DNA from: Streptomyces sp. NBC_01408
Lineage (GTDB): Bacteria > Actinomycetota > Actinomycetes > Streptomycetales > Streptomycetaceae
Direction of reading: 5' to 3'
Length of the DNA stretch: 64,000 nucleotides
NCBI RefSeq assembly: GCF_026340255.1
Contig: NZ_JAPEPJ010000001.1
Location: 3,031,001-3,095,000, forward strand
Below, piece by piece: positions 1-8,404 of this stretch. The notes beneath the pieces are model-generated. The model saw nothing but the letters and a program-made list of their open reading frames with translations. It made no database searches and was not told the DNA's origin. Position 1 is the stretch's first letter, and each line of letters starts with the position of its first letter. The position numbers and the translations under genes are program-made.

Positions 1-195
1 CGGTGCGTACCGGCCCGCCAGCACCTCGGAGAGGAGGACCCGGTTGTACGGGACGTGCGCCTCCTCGCCCAGCACGGTCACCGAGGCGTCCGCGCCGGTG
101 CTCGTGCCGGTGTCCGCGCCCGCGCCGAGCCGCTGCGCGAGCCGCAGGCCCGCGAGGCCGCCGCCGATCACCACCACACGCTGGTCCGAGGTCAT
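1..195 (-). CDS. FAD/NAD(P)-dependent oxidoreductase, NirB-like (C-terminal part outside window)
   Basis: Only the first 65 codons are inside the window. The protein begins MTSDQRVVVIGGGLAGLRLA, a Rossmann dinucleotide-binding motif (GGGLAG) for FAD. A later stretch, HVPYNRVLLSEVLAG, is typical of nitrite reductase large subunits (NirB) and the NAD(P)H-dependent electron-transfer subunits of assimilatory nitrate reductases. Start is the ATG at 195; the codon frame runs unbroken to the window edge. A GlnR-box-like sequence lies just upstream (218-255), and a nitrate reductase and a sirohydrochlorin chelatase occur nearby, so a role in nitrate/nitrite assimilation is likely. NirB versus a diaphorase-type subunit cannot be decided from this fragment. 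Confidence 0.75.
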   Translation of the reverse strand, partial: MTSDQRVVVIGGGLAGLRLAQRLGAGADTGTSTGADASVTVLGEEAHVPYNRVLLSEVLAGRYAP

Positions 196-217
196 GCCAT
201 GAGGGTGCGCGGCCGCT

Positions 218-255
218 GTTTCCCCACCGCATCGCCCTTGTTTCCCCGACGGAAC
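218..255 (-). promoter_or_regulatory. Candidate GlnR operator upstream of the NirB-like gene
   Basis: On the minus strand two GAAAC pentamers (240-244 and 218-222) lie exactly 22 bp apart. The first is preceded, six bases upstream, by GTTCC (251-255), and GATGC (229-233) lies between them. The known Streptomyces GlnR box alternates gTnAc and GaAAc with 6-base gaps, giving a 22-bp period. Both b-sites match perfectly and one a-site matches 4 of 5. Binding is inferred, not shown. Confidence 0.6.
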
Positions 256-352
256 GCCCACCTCAGCGTGGGGGTTAAGGGCCGGTGAGGCGTTGCTCAA
301 GGCCGTCTTAAGGATCATCCGGGCCACGGTGGCGGCCCTTAGCGTGACCCCT

Positions 353-1648
353 ATGCGAGACGTGGCGGTGCGGGTCAGGGGCGGGATGCTGGGCGGGGCG
401 GGGGCGGTGGCCCTGCTGTGGGCCGCGCAGGTACGCCCCTCCGCCCGGCCCGACGCGCTGTTCGCCACGGCCGCCCACCTGACCGGCCTGCTCGCCGGGT
501 ACGGGGTGCTGGTGCTGCTGTTCCTGATGGCCCGGGTCCCGGCCGTCGAGCACGGGGTCGGCGCCGACCGGCTCGCCCGGTGGCACGCGCTGGGCGGCCG
601 GTACGTGCTGCTGCTCTGCTTCGGCCACGGTCTGTTCGCCCTGCTCGGGTACGCCGTGCACGAGGGGCTCGACGTGGTCTCCGCCGGCCGGGAGCTCCTC
701 GGCTACCCGGCGCTCGCCGCCGCCGCGCTCGGGACCGTCCTGCTGGCCGCCGTCGGCGTGACCTCCGCCCGGGCCGTACGCCGACGGGTCTCCTACGAGA
801 CCTGGCGCGGGGCGCACCTGCTCGTATACCTCGCCGTCGCCCTCGGCTTCGGACACCAGCTCGCCGGACCCGACCTCGCCCCGGTCGCCTGGTTCTGGGC
901 CCTCGCCCACAGCGCGGTCGCCGTCCTGCTGGTCTGGTACCGCGCGGTGGTCCCCGTGCGCCAGGCCCTGCGGCACGCGCTGCGGGTCGCGGAGGTCCGC
1001 GCCGAGGGGCCCGGGGTGGTCTCCGTCGTCATGTACGGGGAGCACCTCGCGGAACTGCGCGCGGAGCCGGGCCAGTTCCTGCGCTGGCGGTTCCTCCAGC
1101 GGCGGCTGTGGCACACCGCCCTGCCGTTCTCGCTGTCCGCGCCGGTCCGCGGGAACACCCTGCGGATCACGGTCAAGGGGCTGGGCGGCCACTCCCGCCG
1201 CATCCGCCGGCTGCGTCCCGGCACCCGGGTCCTGGCCACCGGGCCGTTCGGGGCGCTGACCGCCGCCCGCCGGACGCGGCCCAAGGTGCTGCTGATCGCG
1301 GGCGGGGTCGGCATCACCCCGATGCGGGCCCTGTTCGAGACGCTGCCCGGCGGCCCCGGCGACATCACCCTGCTCTACCGGGCCGGGGCCGAGGAGCACC
1401 TCGTCCTGCGCGCCGAACTGGAGGCCATCGCCGCCGAACGGCAGGCCGGGCTGCACTACCTGCTCGGGCCGTCGGGCAGTGCGTACGATCCGCTCGCCCC
1501 GCAGGCGCTGGCCGCGCTGGTGCCGGACCTGGCCGAGCACGACGTCTACCTGTGCGGGCCGCCCGGCATGACCGGGGCGACCCGGGCCGCGCTGCTGCGG
1601 GCCGGGGTCCCGGCCGGGCGCGTGCACAGCGAGTGCTTCAGCTTCTGA
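353..1648 (+). CDS. Ferric reductase-like transmembrane flavoprotein (ferredoxin reductase family)
   Basis: Membrane redox protein of about 431 residues. The N-terminal half holds roughly six hydrophobic segments with paired histidines (for example CFGHGLFALLGY and WRGAHLLVYL), as in the ferric reductase-like heme-binding domain. Then come a flavin-binding barrel (HTALPFSLSAP) and a C-terminal NAD(P) domain with the motifs IAGGVGITPMRA and YLCGPPGM. It would move electrons from NAD(P)H via FAD and probably heme across the membrane; the acceptor is unknown. I place the start at the ATG at 353 (MRDVAVRV); an in-frame TTG lies 60 bases upstream, but that extension is unlike the family. It is divergent from the NirB-like gene and shares its control region. 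Confidence 0.8.
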   Translation: MRDVAVRVRGGMLGGAGAVALLWAAQVRPSARPDALFATAAHLTGLLAGYGVLVLLFLMARVPAVEHGVGADRLARWHALGGRYVLLLCFGHGLFALLGYAVHEGLDVVSAGRELLGYPALAAAALGTVLLAAVGVTSARAVRRRVSYETWRGAHLLVYLAVALGFGHQLAGPDLAPVAWFWALAHSAVAVLLVWYRAVVPVRQALRHALRVAEVRAEGPGVVSVVMYGEHLAELRAEPGQFLRWRFLQRRLWHTALPFSLSAPVRGNTLRITVKGLGGHSRRIRRLRPGTRVLATGPFGALTAARRTRPKVLLIAGGVGITPMRALFETLPGGPGDITLLYRAGAEEHLVLRAELEAIAAERQAGLHYLLGPSGSAYDPLAPQALAALVPDLAEHDVYLCGPPGMTGATRAALLRAGVPAGRVHSECFSF

Positions 1649-1692
1649 GAGCCCCCTGCCGAGTCGCCGCGCCGGCCCCGGCCCGACCCCCG

Positions 1693-1778
1693 GCCCGAGC
1701 CCGTACCCCTGCCCGAGCCCGTACCCCTGCCCGAGTCCCCGCCGCTGCCCGGGTCGCCGCTGCCCGAGTCCCCGCCGC
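1693..1778 (+). repeat. Short tandem repeat, 18-bp unit
   Basis: Two exact copies of an 18-base unit beginning GCCCGAGCCCGTACC start at 1693 and 1711. Degenerate copies (GCCCGAGTCCCC, GCCCGGGTCGCC) follow. The array lies just after the stop codon of the ferric-reductase-like gene. It is a low-complexity GC-rich array with no obvious coding role. Confidence 0.6.
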
Positions 1779-1817
1779 CGCCTGCTTCAACGCCCGTTCC
1801 CGAGAGGTCACCGCGTC

Positions 1818-2102
1818 ATGCGTCACCCGCTGCACGTCGTCCTGCCCGTGTCCGAACCCTCCGCCGGGGCCCGCCCGGCCACCGCCCGCCACCGCAAGCC
1901 GTCCCCCTGGCAGCCGCGGCCGGCGGTCCGGGCCGCCCTGGCCGCCGTACCGCCCGCGCGGAGGCTGGCGGCCGGGCTGGGCCTGGCCAGCGTGCTGGCC
2001 GCCAGTGTCCTCACAGCCGTCGTGGAACCGGCCGCTCCGGTGGCCCCGGACCGGGCTCCGGCCGGGCGAAGCTCAACCTTTGCGCAAGTTTCCGGGCATT
2101 GA
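1818..2102 (+). CDS. Small hypothetical protein with one hydrophobic segment
   Basis: A possible 94-residue protein starting at the ATG at 1818, with a purine-rich GAGAGG about 10 bases upstream. It has a basic, proline-rich N-terminal part and one hydrophobic stretch (LAAGLGLASVLAASVLTAVV) near residues 49-68, followed by a short tail. I recognise no family. In related genomes ferric-reductase-like genes are often followed by small FMN-binding proteins, but this sequence lacks those motifs. It may be a real small membrane protein or a chance reading frame. Confidence 0.35.
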   Translation: MRHPLHVVLPVSEPSAGARPATARHRKPSPWQPRPAVRAALAAVPPARRLAAGLGLASVLAASVLTAVVEPAAPVAPDRAPAGRSSTFAQVSGH

Positions 2103-2138
2103 CGGCCCCTGCAACCGCCAGGTCCATAAGGTCAGGAC

Positions 2139-2915
2139 GTGCCTGACATATCAACGACCATGATCGTCATTTTGTGCGTGGCCGCTGCGGCCGCCGGCTG
2201 GATCGACGCGGTGGTGGGCGGCGGCGGCCTGCTGCTCCTGCCCGCGCTGCTGCTCGGCCTGCCCAACGCCCACCCCGCCACCGTCCTCGGTACCAACAAG
2301 GCCGTGGCCATCGTCGGCACCGGGGGCGCGGCCGTGACCTACGTGCGCAAGGCCCCGGTGGACGTGAAGCTGGCTGTCCGCATCGGCGCCGCCGCACTCG
2401 CCGGGTCGATGGGGGGTGCCGCGCTCGCCGGGGGCATCAGCAAGGACGCGCTGCGCCCGCTGATCATGGTGGTGCTGGTGGTCGTCGCCGCCTTCGTGCT
2501 CTTCCGCCCCGCCTTCGGCACCGCCCCCTCCACTTCGCCCGTCAGCCGTCAGCGGGTGCTGCTGGCCATCGGGCTGGCCGGGCTCGGCATCGGCTTCTAC
2601 GACGGCCTCATCGGGCCCGGCACCGGCACCTTCCTGGTGCTCGCGCTCACCGCGCTCCTCCACCTCGACCTGGTCACCGCCTCGGCGACCGCCAAGATCG
2701 TCAACGTGTGCACCAACGCCGGAGCCCTCGCGATGTTCGCGTACCAGGGCATGGTGCTGTGGCAGCTGGCCGCCCTGATGGCGGTGTTCAACCTGGCCGG
2801 CGCCTTGATCGGGGCCCGGATGGCGCTGAAGAAGGGCAGCGGCTTCGTCCGTGGCGTCCTGCTGACCGTGGTGGGCGCCCTGGTGCTGAAGCTCGGCTTC
2901 GAGCAGTGGGGCTGA
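2139..2915 (+). CDS. TSUP (TauE/SafE) family membrane permease
   Basis: A 258-residue integral membrane protein with about eight hydrophobic segments and the glycine-rich N-terminal motif AAAAGWIDAVVGGGGLLLLP. That motif and the internal repeat GFYDGLIGPGTGTFLVLAL are diagnostic of the sulfite exporter TauE/SafE family. Members move sulfite, sulfoacetate or other small organic anions; the substrate here cannot be read from sequence. The GTG at 2139 is chosen as start, with AAGG about ten bases upstream. It faces the sortase gene downstream and is probably a single transcription unit. Confidence 0.88.
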   Translation: MPDISTTMIVILCVAAAAAGWIDAVVGGGGLLLLPALLLGLPNAHPATVLGTNKAVAIVGTGGAAVTYVRKAPVDVKLAVRIGAAALAGSMGGAALAGGISKDALRPLIMVVLVVVAAFVLFRPAFGTAPSTSPVSRQRVLLAIGLAGLGIGFYDGLIGPGTGTFLVLALTALLHLDLVTASATAKIVNVCTNAGALAMFAYQGMVLWQLAALMAVFNLAGALIGARMALKKGSGFVRGVLLTVVGALVLKLGFEQWG

Positions 2916-2982
2916 GCGCCGGAACCGGGACCCCCGCAGCCGGAGCCGTACGCGCACTCGGACCCGTACCCGTGCCCGTAGG

Positions 2983-3675
2983 TCAGTACGTACCGGTCAG
3001 GTGGGCGAAGACGACCACGTTGCCCCGGTATCCGGTGAGGGGCGAGAAGCCGCCCCCGCAGGTGATGAGCCGCAGCTCCGCGTGCGGTGAAGGGCCGTAC
3101 ACGCGCCCGTCGGGGAAGGCCTTGGCGTCGTAGACCTCGACCGCGTGGACGGTGAACACGGCCGTGTGCCCGTCCGCGCGCGGCACCTCGACGGCGGCCC
3201 CGCGGCGCAGCGCGCCCAGGTGGTAGAAGACCGCCGGGCCGGTGGCGTGGTCCACGTGCCCGGCGATGACGGCCGTGCCCGCGGCGCCCGGGGTGGTGCC
3301 CTCGCGGTACCAGCCGGCCAGGTCGCGCCGGGCGGGCGGGGGGACTTCGAGGCTGCCGCCCGGTTGCAGGCCGAGGCCGACCAGCGGGGCGTCGACCCGG
3401 ATGGCGGGGATCCGGACGCGCGTGGGCGGGGAACCGGGGAGCGGCGCGATACCGGCGCCCGCCGCATCGGCTCCGGCAGCGGTCAGGGCCTCGGCCGGGG
3501 AGGGCAGCGGTGGCCCGACCGGCTCGTGGGAACCGCTGGTCACGAGCCAGACGCCGACGCAGGCGGCGAGTGCCAGGAGGCCCGCGTGACGGGCGGTGGG
3601 CCTGCGCCCGGCCCGGTCCGGCGGGGCCGGTCCGGCTCCGGGGCCGCCCCGGACGGCTCGGAATGCGCCACCCAT
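2983..3675 (-). CDS. Class F sortase
   Basis: A 230-residue protein with one N-terminal membrane anchor (HAGLLALAACVGVWLV, about residues 28-43) and a sortase catalytic domain. The catalytic histidine is in AGHVDH, the cysteine in LRLITCGG, and a candidate catalytic arginine in YRGNVVVFAH. The spacing and the short domain fit the class F sortases of actinobacteria, which act as extracytoplasmic transpeptidases on sorting signals. The ATG at 3675 is preceded by GAGGGGG, and the longer upstream reading is arginine/proline noise. The neighbour upstream on the same strand (3806-4348) is a likely surface substrate or partner. Confidence 0.88.
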   Translation of the reverse strand: MGGAFRAVRGGPGAGPAPPDRAGRRPTARHAGLLALAACVGVWLVTSGSHEPVGPPLPSPAEALTAAGADAAGAGIAPLPGSPPTRVRIPAIRVDAPLVGLGLQPGGSLEVPPPARRDLAGWYREGTTPGAAGTAVIAGHVDHATGPAVFYHLGALRRGAAVEVPRADGHTAVFTVHAVEVYDAKAFPDGRVYGPSPHAELRLITCGGGFSPLTGYRGNVVVFAHLTGTY

Positions 3676-3805
3676 GCGTACCCCCTCGGCTTTCGATTCG
3701 GGGTGACTGGCCGTCGCCCGGCCCCGCGAACGGGGGGGACCTCGCGGGGCGGGCGACGGGGGACGGTACCGGTCGGACCGCGGCCGGAGCCGCGGTGGGC
3801 GTCCG

Positions 3806-4348
3806 TCAGCTCCGCGTGCCGCTCGCCCGGCGACGCAGGAGCCAGGTACCGCCGACGGCGGTGGCGGCCAGCACTGCCGCTCCCGCCGCGATCTTGGCGG
3901 GGTCGGTGGAGGTGGTCGTGCCACCACCCACCCCGGTGTGGACGGGGCCCTGCGGGCCGCGTTCGGTGACGGTCAGGTCGCCGGTGGCGAACTTGCCGTT
4001 CGCGCAGGTCGCGCCGATGCCGTAGGTGCCGGGGCGGGTGCCGCGGGCGACCTGGAACTGCCCCACGACCACCTCCTTGTGGGTGCCCGGGACCAGTTTG
4101 AAGCGGCCTCCGCCGACCGTGGTGGCATCACCCTCGGCGTGGCTGCGGGGGCCGCAGGCCGTGGTGTTCACGGTGACGGTGGCGCCGGGGGCGGCGGATT
4201 TCGGCCACACCTCCAGCGGGGCGAAGTCGCCGGGCGCGAAGCCCACCATGCCGAGGTCCACGGCGGCGACCGCACCGGCGACCGGGCCGGTGAACGCGGC
4301 GGCGGTCAGCGCGGTGGCGGTGAGCGCGTGAGCGGTGCGTCGGCGCAT
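3806..4348 (-). CDS. Secreted, C-terminally anchored hypothetical protein (probable sortase partner)
   Basis: About 180 residues beginning MRRRTAHALTATALTAAAF, a clear signal peptide. A central domain of roughly 100 residues follows, with two cysteines (TTACGPRS and GATCANGK) that may form a disulfide. At the C-terminus a glycine/threonine linker (HTGVGGGTTTSTDP) leads to a hydrophobic segment and the basic end WLLRRRASGTRS. That is the layout of a wall- or membrane-anchored protein. The start ATG has AGGAGAG seven bases upstream. It lies 130 bp upstream of the class F sortase on the same strand. No canonical LPXTG is present, so processing by that sortase is only inferred. Confidence 0.7.
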   Translation of the reverse strand: MRRRTAHALTATALTAAAFTGPVAGAVAAVDLGMVGFAPGDFAPLEVWPKSAAPGATVTVNTTACGPRSHAEGDATTVGGGRFKLVPGTHKEVVVGQFQVARGTRPGTYGIGATCANGKFATGDLTVTERGPQGPVHTGVGGGTTTSTDPAKIAAGAAVLAATAVGGTWLLRRRASGTRS

Positions 4349-4628
4349 GGGGGCTCTCCTGAAGACACGGGGTCGTGCTCCCGAGGTAACCCGCCCCGCG
4401 GGACGCGCGCCTGCTGATGTTCCGTCAGGTCTGCCCGTACGCGACCACCGGACGGGCCGTCCCCGCAGGTCAGCGGCGGTGGCGCCGCCGTCTTCGCCGA
4501 CCGTGCCGTCCGGGTGACCCCCGCCCCGTACGGTGGTGGGGTGCGGCGGAAGCCGGGACCTCGGTCCTGGCCCGCGCACGGTCGTGCGGCACCGGACCGC
4601 AGTTCGTCGTACCAGTGGGAGGGCCCCC

Positions 4629-5072
4629 GTGGCATCGGTCGTTCGGCCACCGGACCGGAGCGTGCAGCTCCCCTTCTTCGTCTACGGGACGCTGCGCCCG
4701 GGGGAGGTCAACCACGACCTGTTCCTGCGCGGCCGCACGGCCTCCGAGGAGCCCGGCCTGCTCCCGGACGCGGCGCTCTACGACGGCCCCGGCTACCCGT
4801 ACGCGGTCCACCGCCCCGGCCCCGGCATCGTCGGGGAGCTGATCACGGCCGCACCGGACGCCTACGGGGAACTGCTGGTCGCGCTGGACCGGCTGGAGGA
4901 GTACGAGGGCCCGGGCCGCCCGGGGAACATCTACGACCGGATGGCCCGCGAGGTGCTCCGCCCCGACGGCTCCTCCGTCCTGGCCTGGGTCTACCTGGCG
5001 TCCCCGCTCCTGGCCCGCGAACTGCGGACCTCGGGCGCGGAGATACCGGGCGGCGACTGGCTCAAGCGGTAG
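4629..5072 (+). CDS. Gamma-glutamylcyclotransferase family protein
   Basis: A 147-residue protein of the GGCT/AIG2 fold. The family motif YGTLRPGEVNH sits near the N-terminus, and the acidic stretch DRLEEYEGPG supplies the likely catalytic glutamate. Relatives convert gamma-glutamyl amino acids or amines to 5-oxoproline and act in the cytoplasm; the exact substrate is unknown. The GTG at 4629 is chosen because GGGAGGG lies six bases upstream; the frame remains open upstream but gives only arginine-rich noise. It converges on dnaG with a gap of under 30 bp. Confidence 0.85.
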   Translation: MASVVRPPDRSVQLPFFVYGTLRPGEVNHDLFLRGRTASEEPGLLPDAALYDGPGYPYAVHRPGPGIVGELITAAPDAYGELLVALDRLEEYEGPGRPGNIYDRMAREVLRPDGSSVLAWVYLASPLLARELRTSGAEIPGGDWLKR

Positions 5073-5100
5073 CGGCCCGGCGGGATCCGGGGCGGGGGAG

Positions 5101-7002
5101 CTACAGCCCCTCGGCGCCGCGGTTGCGCAGGCGCTGACCGTACTGCTGGAGGACCCACAGCTCCTCCTGGACCGCCGCCAGCTGCTCCGGCGGGGCCTGC
5201 GGGCCCAGCCGGGACATGGTGCCCTGGATCTCGTGGACCCGGCGGTCGACGGCGCGCAGCCGCACCTGGACCAGCTGCACTCCGGCGTAGATCTCGTCCA
5301 CGGTCTTGGCGTGGATGGCCTCGACGGCCAGCTCCGTGACGAGCGCGCGGACGGTGTCGTTCGGAGCGGCCTCGCGCACGCGGGTCAGGTAGTCCTCGGT
5401 GCCGAGCGAGGAGCCGCCCGCGTCCAGGATCGCCTGGCGCACGGCCGCGTAGGGCGGGGCGGTGAACTCGTCCATGCCGTAGGCGTCGAAGGCGGGGGAG
5501 ACCAGGGCCGGGCGCTGGAGGGCCAGCTTCAGCAGCTCGCGCTCGGTGCGGTGGGCGGGGCTGCGCAGGTTCAGCGCCGGGCCGCCGGCCGGCCGGTCGG
5601 CGGGCGCGGGGGCGGCCTCGTAGGCGGGGCGCCCGCGGCCCTGCTGCGGGGGCTGGCTGCCGCGCTCCCGGGCCCAGCGCGCCAGCTGTGCGACCCGCTT
5701 GACCACGAACTGCTCGTCGCGGATGCCGAGCATGCCCGCCAGCTGGACCGCCGACTCGTGCTGGATCGCGATGTTCTTGATGTGGGCGACGACCGGAGCC
5801 GCCTCGTCCAGCGCGGCCGCCCGCCCCGCCGGGTTCTCCAGGTTGTGCCGGGCCACGATGTGGCGCAGGGCGAACTCGAACAGCGGGGTCCTGGACTCCA
5901 CCAGCCCCGACACGGCCGCGTCCCCCTGCGCCAGGCGCAAGTCGCACGGGTCCATGCCGCCCGGGGTGATCGCGATCGAGGTCTCGGCCGCGAACTTCTG
6001 GTCGTCCTCGAAGGCGCGCAGCGCCGCCTTCTGCCCGGCGGCGTCGCCGTCGAAGGTGAAGATCACCTCGGCGGTCGCGTTGTCCATCAGGAGCCGGCGC
6101 AGGATCTTGATGTGGTCGCCGCCGAAGGCGGTGCCGCAGGTGGCGATCGCGGTGGTGACCCCGGCGATGTGGCAGGCCATCACATCGGTGTAGCCCTCGA
6201 CCACGACCGCCCGCGAGGTCTTCGCGATCTCCTTCTTGGCCAGGTCGATGCCGTACAGGACCTGGGACTTCTTGTAGATCGCGGTCTCGGGGGTGTTCAG
6301 GTACTTCGGGCCGTTGTCGTCCTCGCGGAGCTTGCGCGCGCCGAAGCCGACCACCTCGCCGCTGATGTCGCGGATCGGCCACATCAGCCGGCCGCGGAAG
6401 CGGTCGATGGGCTTGCCGCTGCGGCTGTCCTGGGCGAGGCCGGAGGTGATCAGCTCCTTGTCGCTGAAGCCCTTGCCGCGCAGGAAGCGGGTCAGGTGGT
6501 CCCAGCCGGCCGGGCTGTAGCCCACGCTGAAGTGGGCGGCCGCGGCCTGGTCGAAGCCGCGCCCGGCCAGGAACTTGCGGCCGATCTCCGCTTCGGCGCC
6601 GTCCAGCTGGTCGACGTAGAACTGGGCGGCGGCCTTGTGCGCCTCGACCAGCCGGATCCGCTCGCCGCGGCCGCTGGTGCCGGCGGTGTAGCCGCCCTCC
6701 TCGTACCGCAGGGTGATGCCGGCCTGGCCGGCCAGGCGCTCGACCGCCTCCGAGAAGGAGAGGTGGTCGATCTTCATGATGAAGTCGAGGGTGTCCCCGC
6801 CCGCCTGGCAGCCGAAGCAGTGGTACAGGCCCTTGCTGGGGCTGACCTGGAAGGACGGGGACTTCTCGTCGTGGAAGGGGCAGAGGCCCTTGAGGTTGCC
6901 GCCGCCCGCGTTGCGCAGCTGGAGGTAGTCGGAGACGACGGCGTCGATCGGGACCGCGTCCCGTACCGCCTTCACGTCGTCGTCATTGATCCGTCCTGCC
7001 AC
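5101..7002 (-). CDS. dnaG: DNA primase DnaG
   Basis: A 633-residue primase that makes RNA primers for replication. The CHC2 zinc finger is complete (CPFHDEKSP and HCFGCQAGGD, residues about 41-68). The catalytic core carries the TOPRIM motifs VVVEGYTDVM and FTFDGDAAGQKA. The C-terminal third should contact the replicative helicase. Start is the GTG at 7002, giving MAGRINDDDVKAVRDAV, the usual actinobacterial N-terminus. It is followed on the same strand by no close neighbour and preceded by the FAD reductase gene 34 bp upstream, so the two may be co-transcribed. Confidence 0.97.
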   Translation of the reverse strand: MAGRINDDDVKAVRDAVPIDAVVSDYLQLRNAGGGNLKGLCPFHDEKSPSFQVSPSKGLYHCFGCQAGGDTLDFIMKIDHLSFSEAVERLAGQAGITLRYEEGGYTAGTSGRGERIRLVEAHKAAAQFYVDQLDGAEAEIGRKFLAGRGFDQAAAAHFSVGYSPAGWDHLTRFLRGKGFSDKELITSGLAQDSRSGKPIDRFRGRLMWPIRDISGEVVGFGARKLREDDNGPKYLNTPETAIYKKSQVLYGIDLAKKEIAKTSRAVVVEGYTDVMACHIAGVTTAIATCGTAFGGDHIKILRRLLMDNATAEVIFTFDGDAAGQKAALRAFEDDQKFAAETSIAITPGGMDPCDLRLAQGDAAVSGLVESRTPLFEFALRHIVARHNLENPAGRAAALDEAAPVVAHIKNIAIQHESAVQLAGMLGIRDEQFVVKRVAQLARWARERGSQPPQQGRGRPAYEAAPAPADRPAGGPALNLRSPAHRTERELLKLALQRPALVSPAFDAYGMDEFTAPPYAAVRQAILDAGGSSLGTEDYLTRVREAAPNDTVRALVTELAVEAIHAKTVDEIYAGVQLVQVRLRAVDRRVHEIQGTMSRLGPQAPPEQLAAVQEELWVLQQYGQRLRNRGAEGL

Positions 7003-7036
7003 CCGTGAAGTCTACGGCCGGGCGCGGGCAAACCCG

Positions 7037-8311
7037 TCAGGCACCCTCCGCCGTGACCAGCGACGCGAGCGGAATGGACGGGTCCGCCAGGGCCTCGCGG
7101 TCCACCGGCGCCTTGGACCTGATCAGGGCCTGGATGTGCTCTGTGACGTCCCACACATTCACGTTCATTCCGGCCAGCACCCGGCCCTCCGAGAGCCAGA
7201 ACGCGATGAACTCCCGCTTCCCCGCGTCCCCGCGGATCAGCACCTGGTCGTAGCCGCCCGGCGGGGCGTAGCCCGAGTACTCCAGACCCACGTCGTACTG
7301 GTCGGAGAAGAAGTACGGCACCCGGTCGTAACTGACCTCCTGCCCCAGCATGGCCCGCGCTGCGGCCGGACCGCCGTTGAGCGCGTTGGCCCAGTGCTCC
7401 ACCCGCAGCCGGGTCCCGAGCACCGGATGGTGGGCGGCGGCCACGTCCCCGACCGCGAAGATGTCCGCGTCGGAGGTGCGCAGCGAGGCGTCCACGGCGA
7501 TCCCGCCGCCGTGCTCCCGGTCGATCAGGGCCAGTCCGGAGGTCTCGGCGAGCGCGGTCCGCGGCGCCGCCCCGATCGCCGCCAGCACCGCGTGCGCCGG
7601 GTGCTCCTCCCCGTCGTCCGTACGGGCGGCCAGCACCATGCCGTCGTGGCCCACGATCTCGGTCAGCCGGGACCCGAAGTGGAACCGCACCCCGTGGTCG
7701 GCGTGCAGGTCCCCGAAGAGCCGGCCGATCTCCGGGCCGAGCACCGCGTGCAGCGGGGTGGCCTCCGGCTCGACCACGGTGACCTCCGCGCCGTACCCGC
7801 GGGCCGCGGCGGCCACCTCCAGGCCGATCCATCCGGCGCCCGCGATCAGCAGGTGGCCGTTGTCCCGGCCCAGACCGGCCAGTACGCCGCGCAGCCGCTC
7901 GGCGTGGGCCAGCCGGCGCAGGTGGTGCACCCCGGCCAGGCCCGTGCCCGGGACGTCGAGGCGGCGCGGTTCGGCGCCGGTGGCCAGCAGCAGTTTGTCG
8001 TAGTGCAGCGCGGTGCCGTCGCCGAGGACCACCTTCTTGGCGTCCCGGTCCAGGTGCACCGCGGGCTGGCCCAGGTGCAGCTCGATGTCGGCGCGCGCGT
8101 ACCAGGACGGCTCGTGGACGAAGACGCTGTCGCGCTCCTCCTTGCCCGTCAGGTACCCCTTGGACAGCGGGGGCCGTTCGTAGGGATGTTCGCGCTCGTC
8201 GCCGATCAGGATCACCCGCCCCGTGAACCCTTCGGCCCTGAGCGTTTCGGCCGCCTTTGCCCCGGCGAGCCCCGCGCCGACGATGACGAATGTCCGGTGT
8301 GCGTCGACCAC
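7037..8311 (-). CDS. NAD(P)/FAD-dependent ferredoxin reductase-like oxidoreductase
   Basis: A 424-residue pyridine nucleotide-disulfide oxidoreductase-fold protein. It has an FAD motif at the N-terminus (FVIVGAGLAGAKAAETL), a second NAD(P)-binding motif (LLIAGAGWIGLEVAAAA) and the FAD-contact motif DIFAVGDVAA. The architecture matches putidaredoxin/rubredoxin/ferredoxin reductases that pass electrons from NAD(P)H to small iron-sulfur proteins, often for cytochrome P450 or dioxygenases. No partner is encoded next to it. The GTG at 8311 is preferred because GAGGAGG lies about seven bases upstream; the ATG 39 bases earlier overlaps that ribosome site. Confidence 0.9.
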   Translation of the reverse strand: MVDAHRTFVIVGAGLAGAKAAETLRAEGFTGRVILIGDEREHPYERPPLSKGYLTGKEERDSVFVHEPSWYARADIELHLGQPAVHLDRDAKKVVLGDGTALHYDKLLLATGAEPRRLDVPGTGLAGVHHLRRLAHAERLRGVLAGLGRDNGHLLIAGAGWIGLEVAAAARGYGAEVTVVEPEATPLHAVLGPEIGRLFGDLHADHGVRFHFGSRLTEIVGHDGMVLAARTDDGEEHPAHAVLAAIGAAPRTALAETSGLALIDREHGGGIAVDASLRTSDADIFAVGDVAAAHHPVLGTRLRVEHWANALNGGPAAARAMLGQEVSYDRVPYFFSDQYDVGLEYSGYAPPGGYDQVLIRGDAGKREFIAFWLSEGRVLAGMNVNVWDVTEHIQALIRSKAPVDREALADPSIPLASLVTAEGA

Positions 8312-8404
8312 CTGATGCCTCCTCATAACCTCACCGCCACATGCGACCACATGCGAGCGTCCCGCACTGAGCCTGCCGCGTGAAGGGGGAGTGGCCCGAT
8401 CAGC

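Noticed and set aside
5233..7008. A 591-codon open frame on the plus strand opposite dnaG
   Set aside because: It is an antisense shadow of high-GC codons; the product is a Val/Ala/Arg/Asp-rich string without domains, while dnaG on the other strand has every primase motif.
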